Assembly: GCA_029910555.1 (NCBI GenBank)
Contig: CP092142.1
Origin: G030849185 sp030849185
Lineage (GTDB): Bacteria > Pseudomonadota > Gammaproteobacteria > Enterobacterales > Enterobacteriaceae_A
DNA length: 64,000 nucleotides
Strand: one strand, 5' to 3'
Both the position numbers and the translations under genes were made by a program. Shown here piece by piece: positions 1 through 9,975 of this stretch; positions within the stretch are counted from its first letter, which is position 1, and each line of letters opens with the position of its first letter. The notes below the pieces were generated by a model. The model ran no database searches and was not told where the DNA came from. It worked only from the letters and a program-made list of their open reading frames with translations.

Positions 1-112
1 TGGGTTTAAAATTTTTTCTATGTACATTATGTGCTAAAAATATTAATTCTAATAACGGTTTATCAAAAAGTTCTTGAGTTTTATCTATCGTCCAATAAAT
101 TTTCTTATTCAT
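1..112 (-). CDS. bioB: Biotin synthase BioB, 5' part (runs off window)
   Basis: Only the first 37 codons are in the window; the gene continues beyond base 1. Reading leftwards from the ATG at 112-110 gives a start resembling E. coli BioB, with the shared stretches ELFDKPLLEL and HNVHRKNF. BioB is the radical-SAM, two Fe-S-cluster enzyme that inserts sulfur into dethiobiotin, the last step of biotin synthesis. The cysteine motif lies outside the window, so integrity cannot be judged. It is divergent from bioA across about 100 bases, the same arrangement as in E. coli. BioB needs reducing power from flavodoxin and flavodoxin reductase, both encoded at 21.5-24.8 kb. Confidence 0.9.
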   Translation of the reverse strand, partial: MNKKIYWTIDKTQELFDKPLLELIFLAHNVHRKNFKP

Positions 113-132
113 TATCAATACCTTTAAAAATT

Positions 133-150
133 TACATTAAATTAAATGTA
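133..150. promoter_or_regulatory. Inverted repeat in the bioB/bioA divergent control region
   Basis: Six-base arms TACATT and AATGTA flank a 6-base spacer in the 100-base gap between the divergent bioB and bioA starts. A TATAAT lies at 149-154. In E. coli this gap holds the operator bound by the biotin repressor BirA. The repeat is at the right place, but its sequence only loosely recalls the E. coli operator arms and AT-rich spacers form such repeats by chance. Operator function is a guess. Confidence 0.3.
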
Positions 151-212
151 TAATATATACATATAATATATATATAATGTCAATAATACTAATTTAATTA
201 TATAGTATATTT

Positions 213-1487
213 ATGTTTATTAAAATAACAAAAAAACAATTTAATAAAAAAAATGTTTGGCATCCATATACTTCTATGATTAAACCATTAAAATGTTATT
301 CTATAAAAAAAGCAAAAGGTGTTGTATTAAAATTATTTAATAATATTAATTTAATAGACGGTATGTCTTCATGGTGGTCATGCATACATGGTTATAATAA
401 TTCAATATTAAATAAAGCTATAAAAACTCAAATCAAAAAAATGTCACATATTATGTTTGGAGGTTTTTATCACAAAGAAGCTCTTAAATTATGTAATAAC
501 TTAATCAATATTACTCCTAAAGAATTAAAATGTGTATTTTTAGCAGACTCTGGTTCTGTTGCAATTGAAATAGCTATAAAAATGTCATTGCAATATTGGC
601 AATCAAAAGGAGAGTATCGAGAAAAAATTTTAACAATTAAAAATGGTTATCATGGAGATACATTTGGAGCTATGTCAGTATGTGACCCAAAAAACTCAAT
701 GCATAATATATACAAAAAATATTTAACAAAACATATTTTCGCTGAATCTCCAAAATGTAAGTTTAATGAAAATTGGGACGAAAACGATATTAATTCTTTT
801 AAATATTTAATTAAAAAATATTCAAAAAAAATAGCATGTGTTATATTAGAACCTATCGTACAAGGAGCTGGTGGTATGAAAATTTATAACCCAATGTATC
901 TAAAAAGAGTAAGTGAATTATGTAAAAAATATGAAATTTTATTAATATTAGATGAAATAGCAACAGGATTTGGACGTACTGGAAAATTATTTGCATATGA
1001 ACATTCAGGAATTGTACCTGATATATTATGTTTAGGTAAATCATTGACAGGAGGTTATATGACTTTATCAGCTACTATTACTACTAAAAAAATTTCATAT
1101 ATTATAAGTAATAGTAAATCAGGGTGTTTTATGCATGGTCCCACTTTTATGGGTAATCCATTGGCATGTTCAATTGCTAATGCAAATTTAGAAATTTTAA
1201 ATACAAATAAATGGATTAAAAAAGTTAAGTATATAGAAAATTATTTTAAAAAAACACTATTACCATTAATAAAATCTAATAAAATATTAGATATTAGAAT
1301 ATTAGGAGCAATAAGTATAATAGAAACAATTAATTATATTGATATAAATAAAATACAAAGATTTTTCATTAATAATGGTGTTTGGATAAGACCATTTGGA
1401 AAATTAATATATTTAATGCCACCTTATATAATTAAAAAAACTGAATTAAATATTTTAATCAATTCATTAATATCTTTATTTAAATAA
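213..1487 (+). CDS. bioA: Adenosylmethionine-8-amino-7-oxononanoate aminotransferase BioA
   Basis: PLP-dependent class III aminotransferase that converts 7-keto-8-aminopelargonic acid to 7,8-diaminopelargonic acid, using S-adenosylmethionine as amino donor, in biotin synthesis. It has 424 residues (429 in E. coli) and is strongly conserved: WHPYTSM near residue 16, DGMSSWW near 49, FLADSGSVA near 109, NGYHGDTFGAMS near 144, DEIATGFGRTGKLF near 247. The Schiff-base lysine should be Lys276 in CLGKSLTGG. The C-terminal GVWIRPFGKLIYLMPPYI is intact. The ATG start matches the family N-terminus in length; no clear Shine-Dalgarno precedes it. Divergent from bioB; other bio genes are not in view. It depends on PLP, while pdxJ in this window looks decayed. 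Confidence 0.97.
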   Translation: MFIKITKKQFNKKNVWHPYTSMIKPLKCYSIKKAKGVVLKLFNNINLIDGMSSWWSCIHGYNNSILNKAIKTQIKKMSHIMFGGFYHKEALKLCNNLINITPKELKCVFLADSGSVAIEIAIKMSLQYWQSKGEYREKILTIKNGYHGDTFGAMSVCDPKNSMHNIYKKYLTKHIFAESPKCKFNENWDENDINSFKYLIKKYSKKIACVILEPIVQGAGGMKIYNPMYLKRVSELCKKYEILLILDEIATGFGRTGKLFAYEHSGIVPDILCLGKSLTGGYMTLSATITTKKISYIISNSKSGCFMHGPTFMGNPLACSIANANLEILNTNKWIKKVKYIENYFKKTLLPLIKSNKILDIRILGAISIIETINYIDINKIQRFFINNGVWIRPFGKLIYLMPPYIIKKTELNILINSLISLFK

Positions 1488-1595
1488 AATTAACAATACT
1501 TAATCATACATTAACTTTTAATATATTTATTATAAGTTATAAAATTATTTAAATTTAATCAAATTTAAATTATTTCAAATATTTACAGGAAAATA

Positions 1596-4148
1596 ATGAT
1601 TAAAAGCACTTATGATATTCGTAAAATATTTCTAGATTTTTTTAAATCTAAAAAACATAAAATTTTAAAAAGTAGCAAGCTTATACCTAAAAATGATAAA
1701 ACTTTACTTTTTACAAATTCAGGTATGAATCAATTTAAAAATATTTTTTTAGGTTTAGAAAACAGCAATTATTCACGTATTGCAACTTCACAACGTTGTA
1801 TAAGAGCAGGAGGTAAACATAATGATTTAAAAAATGTCGGATATACTACATATCACCATACTTTTTTTGAAATGTTAGGAAATTTTAGTTTTAATGATTA
1901 TTTTAAATTAGATGCTATTAATTACGCATGGGAATTACTAACTAGCGAAAAATGGTTTAATTTACCTAAAAAAAAGTTATTAGTTACAGTATATGCTTCA
2001 GATAACGAAACATTTAATATATGGAAAAATAACATTAAATTAAATAAAAATCAAATAATTCGTATTGGAGATAATAAAAATATACCATTTGAATCTGATA
2101 ATTTTTGGAAAATGGGAATAAATTATCCATGCGGACCTTGTACAGAGATTTTTTACGATAGAGGTAATAATTATAAAGGAAATTTACCTGGAAATATAAA
2201 AAAAAATGAAAGATATGTTGAAATTTGGAATATTGTATTTATACAATTTGTATATGAATATAACAAAATTATGAAACCATTATCTAAAATATCAATAGAT
2301 ACTGGTATGGGATTAGAAAGAATATCCTCAATAATACAAAAAGTAAATTCTAATTACGAAATTGATTTATTTAAAAAAATAATTAAAGAAATAAAAAAAA
2401 TATCTAATAATAATAATAATAATAAAATATCAACATATATTATAGCAGATCATATTCGTTCTACCGCATTTTTAATTTTAGATGGTATAACTCCATCAAA
2501 TGAAGGTAGAGGATATGTATTACGTAAAATAATAAGAAGAGCAATTTTACATGGAAATAAATTAGGTATTAAAAATATTTTTTTTTATAAATTAATAGAT
2601 AATTTAACTAATATTACAGAGTATAAAATATATAACTTAAAAAAAAATAGAGATAAAATTAAAAAAATAATTAAAATAGAAGAAAAAAAATTTTTACGTA
2701 CTTTAAAAACAGGATTAAATTTACTAAATTTAAATATATCAAAATTAAGTAAAAATAATTGTAATAATAAATTAAGTGGAAAAGTAATATTTTATTTATA
2801 TGATACTTATGGTTTTCCTTTTGATTTAATTAAAGAAATTTGTAACAAAAAAAAAATTAAAATAGATGAAATTAATTTTAATATTTTAATGAATAAACAA
2901 CGTTTAAAATCATTAAATTCTAATAAATTCTTTAAAAAAAAAAATTATAATTATATTAATATTTTAAATAAATATAAAAAAACAAAACAAAAAATAAAAA
3001 TTATTGCTATTTTAAAAAATTCTTATTTAGTAAATGAAATATTTTATAATGAAGAAGCTATTATAATATTAAATAATACTCCATTTTATAGTGAAACAAA
3101 AGAACAAATTGGCGATCAAGGGATATTAATAAATTCAAATGTTATATTTTTAATATATAATACAAAAAAACAAGGTAAAACAATTTTACATATAGGTAAA
3201 ATAATTAAAGGAAATTTAAAAATTAATCAATTTATTAAACCTATTATTAATAAAAAATATCATATTAATACTTCAAAAAACCATTCTGCTTGTCATTTAT
3301 TAAATAAAACTTTAAATATTTTAATAAATAAAAATATTAAAAAAAAAAAATCTTTTGTAAATAGAAAATATTTAAAATTAGATTTTTTAAATAATTTAAA
3401 AATTAAAACAAAAGAAATTAATTATATAGAAAAATTTGTAAACAAAAAAATAATGCTAAATTTATTAATAAAAATAAAAAAAACAAAAAAAAATGAAAAT
3501 GTAATAAATATAAGTAATTTTTCAAAAGAAATATGTACAGGTACTCATGTAAAATATACAGGTGAAATAGGTATATTTTTAATTAAATCACATTATTATA
3601 TATCAAATGGTATTTTTAGAATTATTGCAGTAACAGGAAAATATGCTTTAAAAATTATACAATTTAAAAATAATTTAATTAAAGAAATGTCAAAACTACT
3701 TAATACTGATATAAATAATATTAATAATACATTAATTAATATTTATAATAATAAAAAAAAAAATAAAATTAAAAAAAAAATATATAACAATTATATATTA
3801 AAAAATACATACTATTTTATATTTAAAAAAATAAATTTATTCTATGGAATTAAATTAATAATAATTAATATAAACATAATAAATTCAAAATTATTAAATA
3901 ATTGCATAAATAATATTAAAAAAAAGATAGGAACATCATTTATTATTTTAATATTTAAAGAAAAAGAAAAAAAAAAAATATTAATTCATATAACTTCAGA
4001 TCTTACAAAATTTATTAAAATTAATTTAATAACCATAAAAATAATTAAAAATTTAGGAGGTAAAGGAAAAAAAAATAAAAATTCATCAGAAATAAAAACC
4101 AATAGTATTATAATAATACAAAAAATTTTAAAATATATTAATTTATAA
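1596..4148 (+). CDS. alaS: Alanyl-tRNA synthetase
   Basis: Class II synthetase charging tRNA-Ala. It has 850 residues against 876 in E. coli. The catalytic domain is well kept (LLFTNSGMNQFKN near 37, GGKHNDL, TYHHTFFEMLGNFSF, GYVLRKIIRRAILHG). The editing domain retains its metal-binding elements, HSACHLL (HxxxH) and CTGTHVKYTGEIG (CxxxH), so mischarged Ser/Gly is probably still removed. The C-terminal glycine-rich stretch of the C-Ala domain has eroded to GGKGKKNKNSS, followed by a poorly conserved tail. An AGGA lies just upstream of the ATG. It converges on tRNA-Leu with only 15 bases between. Confidence 0.97.
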   Translation: MIKSTYDIRKIFLDFFKSKKHKILKSSKLIPKNDKTLLFTNSGMNQFKNIFLGLENSNYSRIATSQRCIRAGGKHNDLKNVGYTTYHHTFFEMLGNFSFNDYFKLDAINYAWELLTSEKWFNLPKKKLLVTVYASDNETFNIWKNNIKLNKNQIIRIGDNKNIPFESDNFWKMGINYPCGPCTEIFYDRGNNYKGNLPGNIKKNERYVEIWNIVFIQFVYEYNKIMKPLSKISIDTGMGLERISSIIQKVNSNYEIDLFKKIIKEIKKISNNNNNNKISTYIIADHIRSTAFLILDGITPSNEGRGYVLRKIIRRAILHGNKLGIKNIFFYKLIDNLTNITEYKIYNLKKNRDKIKKIIKIEEKKFLRTLKTGLNLLNLNISKLSKNNCNNKLSGKVIFYLYDTYGFPFDLIKEICNKKKIKIDEINFNILMNKQRLKSLNSNKFFKKKNYNYINILNKYKKTKQKIKIIAILKNSYLVNEIFYNEEAIIILNNTPFYSETKEQIGDQGILINSNVIFLIYNTKKQGKTILHIGKIIKGNLKINQFIKPIINKKYHINTSKNHSACHLLNKTLNILINKNIKKKKSFVNRKYLKLDFLNNLKIKTKEINYIEKFVNKKIMLNLLIKIKKTKKNENVINISNFSKEICTGTHVKYTGEIGIFLIKSHYYISNGIFRIIAVTGKYALKIIQFKNNLIKEMSKLLNTDINNINNTLINIYNNKKKNKIKKKIYNNYILKNTYYFIFKKINLFYGIKLIIININIINSKLLNNCINNIKKKIGTSFIILIFKEKEKKKILIHITSDLTKFIKINLITIKIIKNLGGKGKKNKNSSEIKTNSIIIIQKILKYINL

Positions 4149-4163
4149 ATAAAATTTATATAA

Positions 4164-4248
4164 TACCCGGAGCGGGAATTGAACCCGCATAACATTTAAA
4201 GTTGAGGGATTTTAAGTCCCTTGTGTATACCAATTTCACCACCCGGGC
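4164..4248 (-). tRNA. leuZ: tRNA-Leu (UAA anticodon)
   Basis: An 85-nt type II tRNA read on the minus strand. Acceptor strand GCCCGGG pairs with the 3' strand CCGGGU; the anticodon loop carries TAA next to the GGGAC/ATCCC stem, and a variable arm is present. The discriminator is A and no CCA is encoded. It lies directly downstream of tRNA-Cys on the same strand, the order of cysT-leuZ in E. coli. Confidence 0.95.
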
Positions 4249-4262
4249 TATAAAATTTAAAT

Positions 4263-4333
4263 AAGCGCGTTCCGGAATCGAACCGGATTATACGGATTTG
4301 CAGTCCGCTACATAACCAATTTGTTAACGCGCT
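4263..4333 (-). tRNA. cysT: tRNA-Cys (GCA anticodon)
   Basis: A 71-nt tRNA on the minus strand. Acceptor strands AGCGCGT and ACGCGCT pair fully, the anticodon loop reads CTGCAAA (GCA), and the T arm contains GGTTCGATTCC. The discriminator is U, the usual cysteine identity base. CCA is not encoded. The first base pair is A-U rather than the G-C typical of E. coli. It is probably co-transcribed with tRNA-Leu(UAA) 14 bases downstream. Confidence 0.95.
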
Positions 4334-4534
4334 ATTATATAAACATTTATTTATATTATAATATTATTTAAATATAGTCAATATATTTTAAGTTTATTAA
4401 ATATAATAATTTTATATGATTTAAATAAATAATAATTTTATATAATATTTATTAATTTATTAAAATATTAACAATAATATATTTAATAAAAACAATAAAT
4501 TATTATAAAAGTGTTAAAATATTGAGTAATTTAA

Positions 4535-4963
4535 ATGAAAACTTTTGTTGTTAAAAAAAAAGATCTTAAAAATAATTGGTATATTATTAATGCTGAAAAC
4601 AAAATATTAGGTCGTTTAGCTACAGAATTAGCTAAACGTTTAATCGGAAAACATAAAATAAAATATACTACACATTTGGATAATGGTGATTATATTATTG
4701 TTTTAAACGCTAAAAAAATCATAATTTCTGGAAATAAAAAAAATAATAAAATATATTATAGACACACTGGATATATTGGAGGTATTAAAAAAAAAACATT
4801 TAAAGAAATGATTTTGCATTATCCAGAAAAAATAATTAAAAATGCAGTTAAAGGTATGTTACCTAAAGGTCCGTTAGGGCGAATAATGTTCAAAAAATTA
4901 AAAGTATTTCCAGATAACAATCATAATCATTACGCTCAAAAACCTAAAATAATTAATATTTAA
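4535..4963 (+). CDS. rplM: 50S ribosomal protein L13
   Basis: Large-subunit protein acting early in 50S assembly. It has 142 residues, exactly the E. coli length. Recognised by NNWYIINAENKILGRLAT near the N-terminus, HTGYIGG in the middle and MLPKGPLGRIMFKKLKVF near residue 109. It forms the conserved two-gene unit with rpsI, which starts 17 bases after its stop. The 200-base region upstream, back to the tRNA-Cys gene, is AT-rich with no feature I can defend beyond presumably carrying the promoter. Confidence 0.98.
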   Translation: MKTFVVKKKDLKNNWYIINAENKILGRLATELAKRLIGKHKIKYTTHLDNGDYIIVLNAKKIIISGNKKNNKIYYRHTGYIGGIKKKTFKEMILHYPEKIIKNAVKGMLPKGPLGRIMFKKLKVFPDNNHNHYAQKPKIINI

Positions 4964-4980
4964 CATTTAAGATCATATTA

Positions 4981-5373
4981 ATGAATAATAAACAATATTA
5001 TGGTACAGGTAGACGTAAAACTTCTACTGCACGTGTTTTTATGAAATCTGGTAATGGTAATTTTATTATAAATAATAATAATATAAATAAATATTTTACC
5101 AATAAAAACCAGCAATTAAAAATTTGCCAACCATTAAATTTAGTAAAAATAATAAATATTGTAAATTTATATATTACAGTAAAAGGTGGAGGAATTTCAA
5201 GTCAAGCTGAAGCTATAAGACATGGTATAAGTAGAGCAATTTTAAATTATAACAATAATTTGCGTTATATTCTTAAAAAAGAAGGATATATTAGTAGAGA
5301 TTCCAGAAAAGTAGAAAGAAAAAAACCAGGTTTTAAAAAATCAAGAAAAAAACCACAATTCTCAAAACGTTAA
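4981..5373 (+). CDS. rpsI: 30S ribosomal protein S9
   Basis: Small-subunit head protein whose C-terminal tail reaches the P-site tRNA. It has 130 residues, as in E. coli. Conserved features are YYGTGRRKTSTARVF at the N-terminus, GGGISSQAEAIRHGISRA in the middle and the basic tail KKPQFSKR. The terminal Lys-Arg that contacts tRNA is present. Second gene of the rplM-rpsI unit, followed after 12 bases by a strong hairpin. Confidence 0.98.
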   Translation: MNNKQYYGTGRRKTSTARVFMKSGNGNFIINNNNINKYFTNKNQQLKICQPLNLVKIINIVNLYITVKGGGISSQAEAIRHGISRAILNYNNNLRYILKKEGYISRDSRKVERKKPGFKKSRKKPQFSKR

Positions 5374-5385
5374 ATTAAAAAATTT

Positions 5386-5406
5386 AACCCGGTAAATTAC
5401 CGGGTT
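5386..5406. terminator. Bidirectional hairpin terminator between rpsI and cls
   Basis: A perfect inverted repeat: ten-base arms AACCCGGTAA and TTACCGGGTT around a single central base. It is one of the very few GC-rich stretches outside RNA genes and sits between the convergent rpsI and cls. Read on the minus strand it is followed by TTAAATTTTTT, which suits a Rho-independent terminator for cls; on the plus strand the T tract is weak, so it may only stabilise the rpsI 3' end. Confidence 0.75.
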
Positions 5407-5479
5407 ATAAAAATATTTATTAATTTTAAAATTATTAAATAAATTAAAAAATTAATATAAAATTAAATTAATTTTAAAT

Positions 5480-6943
5480 TTATAATATAGGATTAAATAA
5501 AAAAAAAAAATATTCAATAACCATACACAAAAAAGATCTATTTTTCCATTTTATAAAATTAACAAATTTTGATTTTTTAATATATTTTTTTTGAATTTGA
5601 GATATAATACTACTAAAATTATTATCTTCAATTACTAATATAATTTCCGAATTCAGACAAAAACTTCTAATATCAAAATTAACAGTCCCTAATATACTAA
5701 CTTTATCATCAATTAATAAACTTTTAGTATGTAATAAAAATTTTTTAAATTCATAAATTTTAACACCAGATTTTAATAAATTATTATAAAAATATTTACT
5801 AGCCCATAATACCATTAATGAATCATTATATTTAGATAATACAATAATAACCTCAACTCCTTTTAATGATACATCGCAAATTGCTTTAATTAAATTATTA
5901 GTTGGAACAAAATATGGAGTAGTAATAACTAATTTTTTTTTAGCAGAATATATAGCTGTTAAGAATACATCATGTATTAATTTTTTAGAAATAATTAATT
6001 CAGATGAAATAATATGAAAATTTTGATTTTTTTTATGATATAAAGATTCTTTTATATTTTTATATTGTTTTTTAGATATTATTCTTTTACCAGTTTCCAT
6101 TTCCCAATCAAAACCATAAACAATACTCATTATGTTAGAAATTTTACCTTCAAAACGTATCATTATATCTATAAATTTATTAATTTTATTTTTATAATAA
6201 TTATTATCAATCATATTCATACTTCCAATATATGATATATTATTATCAATTAAAATTAATTTTTTATGCTGACGAATATCAATGCGTCTTAAAAAAACCC
6301 CAAACACATTTATTTTAAATGCTTCAACAATTTCAATGCCAGCCTTTCTCATTATTTTAGGATATTTACTATATAAAAAACTAAAGCAACCAATTGAATC
6401 TAAAATAATTCTACAACATAAACCTCTTTTAGATGCATTAATTAAAGCTTTCATAACTTTATCTACCATACCACCTTGTTTCCATATGTAAAAAATCATT
6501 TCAATTTTATATTTTGCATATTTAATATCATAAATTATTTTTTTAAATATTTTTTTAGTATTTGAAAAAACTTTAAATTCTTTTTTTTTAAAAAAAATAT
6601 TAATTTCATTAATCCCATTTTTTTTAATTAATAAATTAAATAAAGGAATAGCAACTGTATATTTTTGATTATAAGATTTTTTTTGTTTTTTTTTAATTTC
6701 ATTTATTATATTATTTATTAAAGATTTTAAAATTTTTATTTTTTTATTTTTAAGTTTTTTAAAAAATAATTTAGTTAAAAATATATATACAAAAATTACT
6801 AATATAGGAAAAATATATATTAAAAATAATATTATTATAATATATGTTTTCGAATTATATTTTAATAAAATATATTCTATCAATATTAATGTTATTAAAA
6901 ATAAAAATATAATTATTAAATTTAAAAAAAAAAATTTAAACAT
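5480..6943 (-). CDS. cls: Cardiolipin synthase A
   Basis: Membrane phospholipase-D-superfamily enzyme that condenses two phosphatidylglycerols into cardiolipin. It has 487 residues (486 in E. coli ClsA). Two hydrophobic N-terminal segments (about residues 4-25 and 33-60) anchor it. Both HKD motifs are complete: His226-Lys228-Asp233 in RQHKKLILID and His405-Lys407-Asp412 in LHTKSLLID. The FDWEMETGKRI stretch is also family-typical. An AAGGA lies upstream of the ATG. It stands alone on the minus strand, convergent with rpsI and divergent from aspS. Cells with this much gene loss often lack it, so retention suggests the symbiont still adjusts its own membrane lipids. Confidence 0.96.
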   Translation of the reverse strand: MFKFFFLNLIIIFLFLITLILIEYILLKYNSKTYIIIILFLIYIFPILVIFVYIFLTKLFFKKLKNKKIKILKSLINNIINEIKKKQKKSYNQKYTVAIPLFNLLIKKNGINEINIFFKKKEFKVFSNTKKIFKKIIYDIKYAKYKIEMIFYIWKQGGMVDKVMKALINASKRGLCCRIILDSIGCFSFLYSKYPKIMRKAGIEIVEAFKINVFGVFLRRIDIRQHKKLILIDNNISYIGSMNMIDNNYYKNKINKFIDIMIRFEGKISNIMSIVYGFDWEMETGKRIISKKQYKNIKESLYHKKNQNFHIISSELIISKKLIHDVFLTAIYSAKKKLVITTPYFVPTNNLIKAICDVSLKGVEVIIVLSKYNDSLMVLWASKYFYNNLLKSGVKIYEFKKFLLHTKSLLIDDKVSILGTVNFDIRSFCLNSEIILVIEDNNFSSIISQIQKKYIKKSKFVNFIKWKNRSFLCMVIEYFFFLFNPIL

Positions 6944-7046
6944 TTTAAAATCCTTATAAATTTATTTAAAATAAAAATTAAAATTTTATTATTTATTTAT
7001 TTAAATATTTATATATTAAATTAAAAATTTATTTTAAAGGAATTAT

Positions 7047-8783
7047 ATGCGAACTGAATATTGTGGAAATTTAAACATATCACATATTAACAAAAAAGTA
7101 ACTTTATGTGGATGGGTAAATAAAATAAGAAATTTTGGTAATTTAATATTTGTTGATATGAGAGATTATAAAGGTATAGTTCAAATTGTATTTAATTCTA
7201 TTAACAAAATTACTTTTGAAAAAGCTTTAAAGTTACGTAATGAATTTTGTATCCAAATTAATGGTATAGTAAATAAACGCCCAGATAAACAAAAAAATAT
7301 TAAAAAAAAAACAGGAGAAATAGAAATTTTTTGTAATTATTTAAATATAATTAATATTTCTAAAAAAATACCATTAGATGTTAATAAAAAAAATTCAGAA
7401 AAAACAAGTTTAAAATATAGATATCTTGATTTACGTAAACCAGAAATGATTAAACGTTTTAAAATAAGATCAAAAATATGTAATTATATTCGTAATTTTT
7501 TAAATAAAAATAATTTTATTGAAATTGAAACTCCAATATTAACAAAATCCACACCAGAAGGTGCTAGAGATTTTTTAGTACCTAGTAGAATAAATAAAGG
7601 CAAATTTTATGCATTACCACAATCACCTCAAATATTTAAACAATTATTAATGATATCTGGATTTGATCGTTATTATCAAATAGCTAAATGTTTTAGAGAT
7701 GAAGATTTAAGGTCAAATAGACAACCTGAATTTACTCAAATTGATATAGAAACTTCTTTTATAAAACCCAAAAAATTAATTAAAAAAATGGAAAAAATGA
7801 TAAACAATTTATTTTTAAAAATAAAAAAAAAAAATATTGGTAAATTTAAAATAATTACTTACTCTGAATCATTACGTCGTTATGGAACAGATAAACCTGA
7901 TTTACGAAATACAATAGAATTAATAGAATTAAAAGATATATTTTTAAAAACAAATACATTAAATATTTTACCTAAAAAAATTTTAAATAATAACAACAAT
8001 AATATTATTGGTATTAAAATAACTAATAATACAACAATAAATATTAAAACAATTTTAAATTATAACAAAACTATAAATAATAATAATTTATTATGGATAA
8101 AAATATATAATATATCAAAAAATTTAAATGGTATAAAAAGCAATGTAATTAATTTTTTAAACATAAAAACATTAAAATTAATTTTAAAAAGAACAAAGGC
8201 TAAAAATAACGATACGATATTAATAGGAATCAATAATTATGAAAATATTTATAATATAATGGGTAATTTAAGAAAAAAAATAGGAAAAATATTAAATTTA
8301 ATAAATTTAAATACTTGGTCAGCAGTATGGATTATAAATTATCCTTTATTTAAAAAAGATATAAAAAACAAAATAAATTCAACACACCATCCTTTTACAA
8401 ATCCATATATAAATAACATTAATAACTTAATTAATAATCCGATATCTTTATTTACTAATTCTTATGATATAATATTAAACGGTTGTGAAATAGGAGGGGG
8501 ATCAGTAAGAATTAATAATATAAAAATACAAAAAATTATTTTAAATATTTTAAATATTAAAAAACACAATTTTAAAAATTTAAATTTTTTTTTAGAAGCT
8601 TTTAAATATGGCACACCATATCACGCAGGTATAGCATTTGGTTTGGATAGATTAGTTATGTTATTAACAAACACAAAAAATATTCGAGATGTTATTATTT
8701 TTCCTAAAACAACATCAGCTAAATGTTTAATGACAAACGCTCCAAACGAAATAGATTCAGATACTTTAAAAGAAATATTATAA
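7047..8783 (+). CDS. aspS: Aspartyl-tRNA synthetase
   Basis: Class IIb synthetase charging tRNA-Asp. It has 578 residues (590 in E. coli). An N-terminal OB-fold anticodon-binding domain (LCGWVNKIRNFGNLIFVDMRD, about 21-41) is followed by motif 2 (CFRDEDLRSNRQPEFTQIDIE, near 220) and motif 3 (GIAFGLDRLVMLL, near 530). The bacterial insertion domain between motifs 2 and 3 (about 290-420) is recognisable only by position and is highly eroded. The ATG is preceded by AAAGGAATT. Monocistronic by appearance, with gapA starting 140 bases downstream. Confidence 0.97.
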   Translation: MRTEYCGNLNISHINKKVTLCGWVNKIRNFGNLIFVDMRDYKGIVQIVFNSINKITFEKALKLRNEFCIQINGIVNKRPDKQKNIKKKTGEIEIFCNYLNIINISKKIPLDVNKKNSEKTSLKYRYLDLRKPEMIKRFKIRSKICNYIRNFLNKNNFIEIETPILTKSTPEGARDFLVPSRINKGKFYALPQSPQIFKQLLMISGFDRYYQIAKCFRDEDLRSNRQPEFTQIDIETSFIKPKKLIKKMEKMINNLFLKIKKKNIGKFKIITYSESLRRYGTDKPDLRNTIELIELKDIFLKTNTLNILPKKILNNNNNNIIGIKITNNTTINIKTILNYNKTINNNNLLWIKIYNISKNLNGIKSNVINFLNIKTLKLILKRTKAKNNDTILIGINNYENIYNIMGNLRKKIGKILNLINLNTWSAVWIINYPLFKKDIKNKINSTHHPFTNPYINNINNLINNPISLFTNSYDIILNGCEIGGGSVRINNIKIQKIILNILNIKKHNFKNLNFFLEAFKYGTPYHAGIAFGLDRLVMLLTNTKNIRDVIIFPKTTSAKCLMTNAPNEIDSDTLKEIL

Positions 8784-8923
8784 TTTAATAAATACAAAAA
8801 ATAAATATTGAATTAAAAATTGACATTTTAATATTTTATAATTAAAATTTAAATAATTATTACTTAAATAATCAAAAGAAAAATTACAAAACATAATTAA
8901 TAAATTTAAATAAAAGGAATTTT

Positions 8924-9922
8924 ATGGATATTAAAATAGGAATAAATGGTTTCGGAAGAATAGGTCGAATGGTTTTTCGATTAGCACAAAAAAGACAAAA
9001 TATTAAAATTATAGCAATAAATGATTTATTAAGTGCAAAATATATTGCCTATATGATAAAATATGATTCGACACACGGGAAATTTAATAAAACAATAGAA
9101 ATTATAGAAAATAAAATATTTATAAATAAACAAAAAATAAATATTTTCTCAGAAAAAGATCCAATAAATATACCTTGGAAAAAAATTGGTGTAGATATTG
9201 TAATAGAATCATCTGGTATATTTTTAGATTCAAATACTTTAAACAAACATATTATAGCTGGAGCTAAAAAAGTAATATTAACAACACCACCAAAAGATCA
9301 AATTCCAATGTTTGTATGTGGGGTTAACCTTAATAAATATATCGGACAAAAAATTATTTCAAATGCATCATGTACTACAAATTGTTTAGCACCTTTAGCA
9401 AAAATAATAAATGATAATTTTGAAATAATTGAAGGTTTAATGACAACAGTTCATTCAACAACAGCAATACAAAAAACAGTTGATGGAATTTCAAATAAAG
9501 ACTGGAGAGCTGGTCGCAGTGCATTACAAAATATAATACCTGCATCTACAGGAGCTGCAAATGCTGTAGGTATTGTTATACCAGAACTATTAGGTAAATT
9601 AACAGGCATGGCTTTTAGAGTTCCAACACCAAATGTATCAGTTGTTGATTTAACAGTTAAAATAAAAAAATCAGTAAATTATGAAAATATTAAAAAAATT
9701 ATCAAAAAAGCGGCAAATAATGAAATGAAGGGAATTTTAGGTTATATTGAAGATGATGTAGTTTCAAGTGATTTTAACGGTGAAATTTTAACTTCTATAT
9801 TTGATGCTAAAGCAGGTATTGCATTAAATAATAATTTTGTAAAACTTATTTCATGGTATGATAATGAAAGCGGATATTCTAGTAAAGTTTTAGATTTAGC
9901 AGAATACATAACAAATTACTAA
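8924..9922 (+). CDS. gapA: Glyceraldehyde-3-phosphate dehydrogenase A
   Basis: Glycolytic enzyme oxidising glyceraldehyde-3-phosphate to 1,3-bisphosphoglycerate with NAD. It has 332 residues (331 in E. coli) and is one of the best conserved proteins here. The NAD-binding start IGINGFGRIGRMVFR, the catalytic Cys150 in SNASCTTNCLAP and His177 in TTVHSTTA are all present, as is WYDNESGYS near the C-terminus. A clear AAAAGGAA precedes the ATG. With pykA it shows that lower glycolysis is kept. Confidence 0.98.
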   Translation: MDIKIGINGFGRIGRMVFRLAQKRQNIKIIAINDLLSAKYIAYMIKYDSTHGKFNKTIEIIENKIFINKQKINIFSEKDPINIPWKKIGVDIVIESSGIFLDSNTLNKHIIAGAKKVILTTPPKDQIPMFVCGVNLNKYIGQKIISNASCTTNCLAPLAKIINDNFEIIEGLMTTVHSTTAIQKTVDGISNKDWRAGRSALQNIIPASTGAANAVGIVIPELLGKLTGMAFRVPTPNVSVVDLTVKIKKSVNYENIKKIIKKAANNEMKGILGYIEDDVVSSDFNGEILTSIFDAKAGIALNNNFVKLISWYDNESGYSSKVLDLAEYITNY

Positions 9923-9975
9923 TATTTAATAAATAATATAATATAAATAATTTATTAATTAAAAAAAGGATACAC

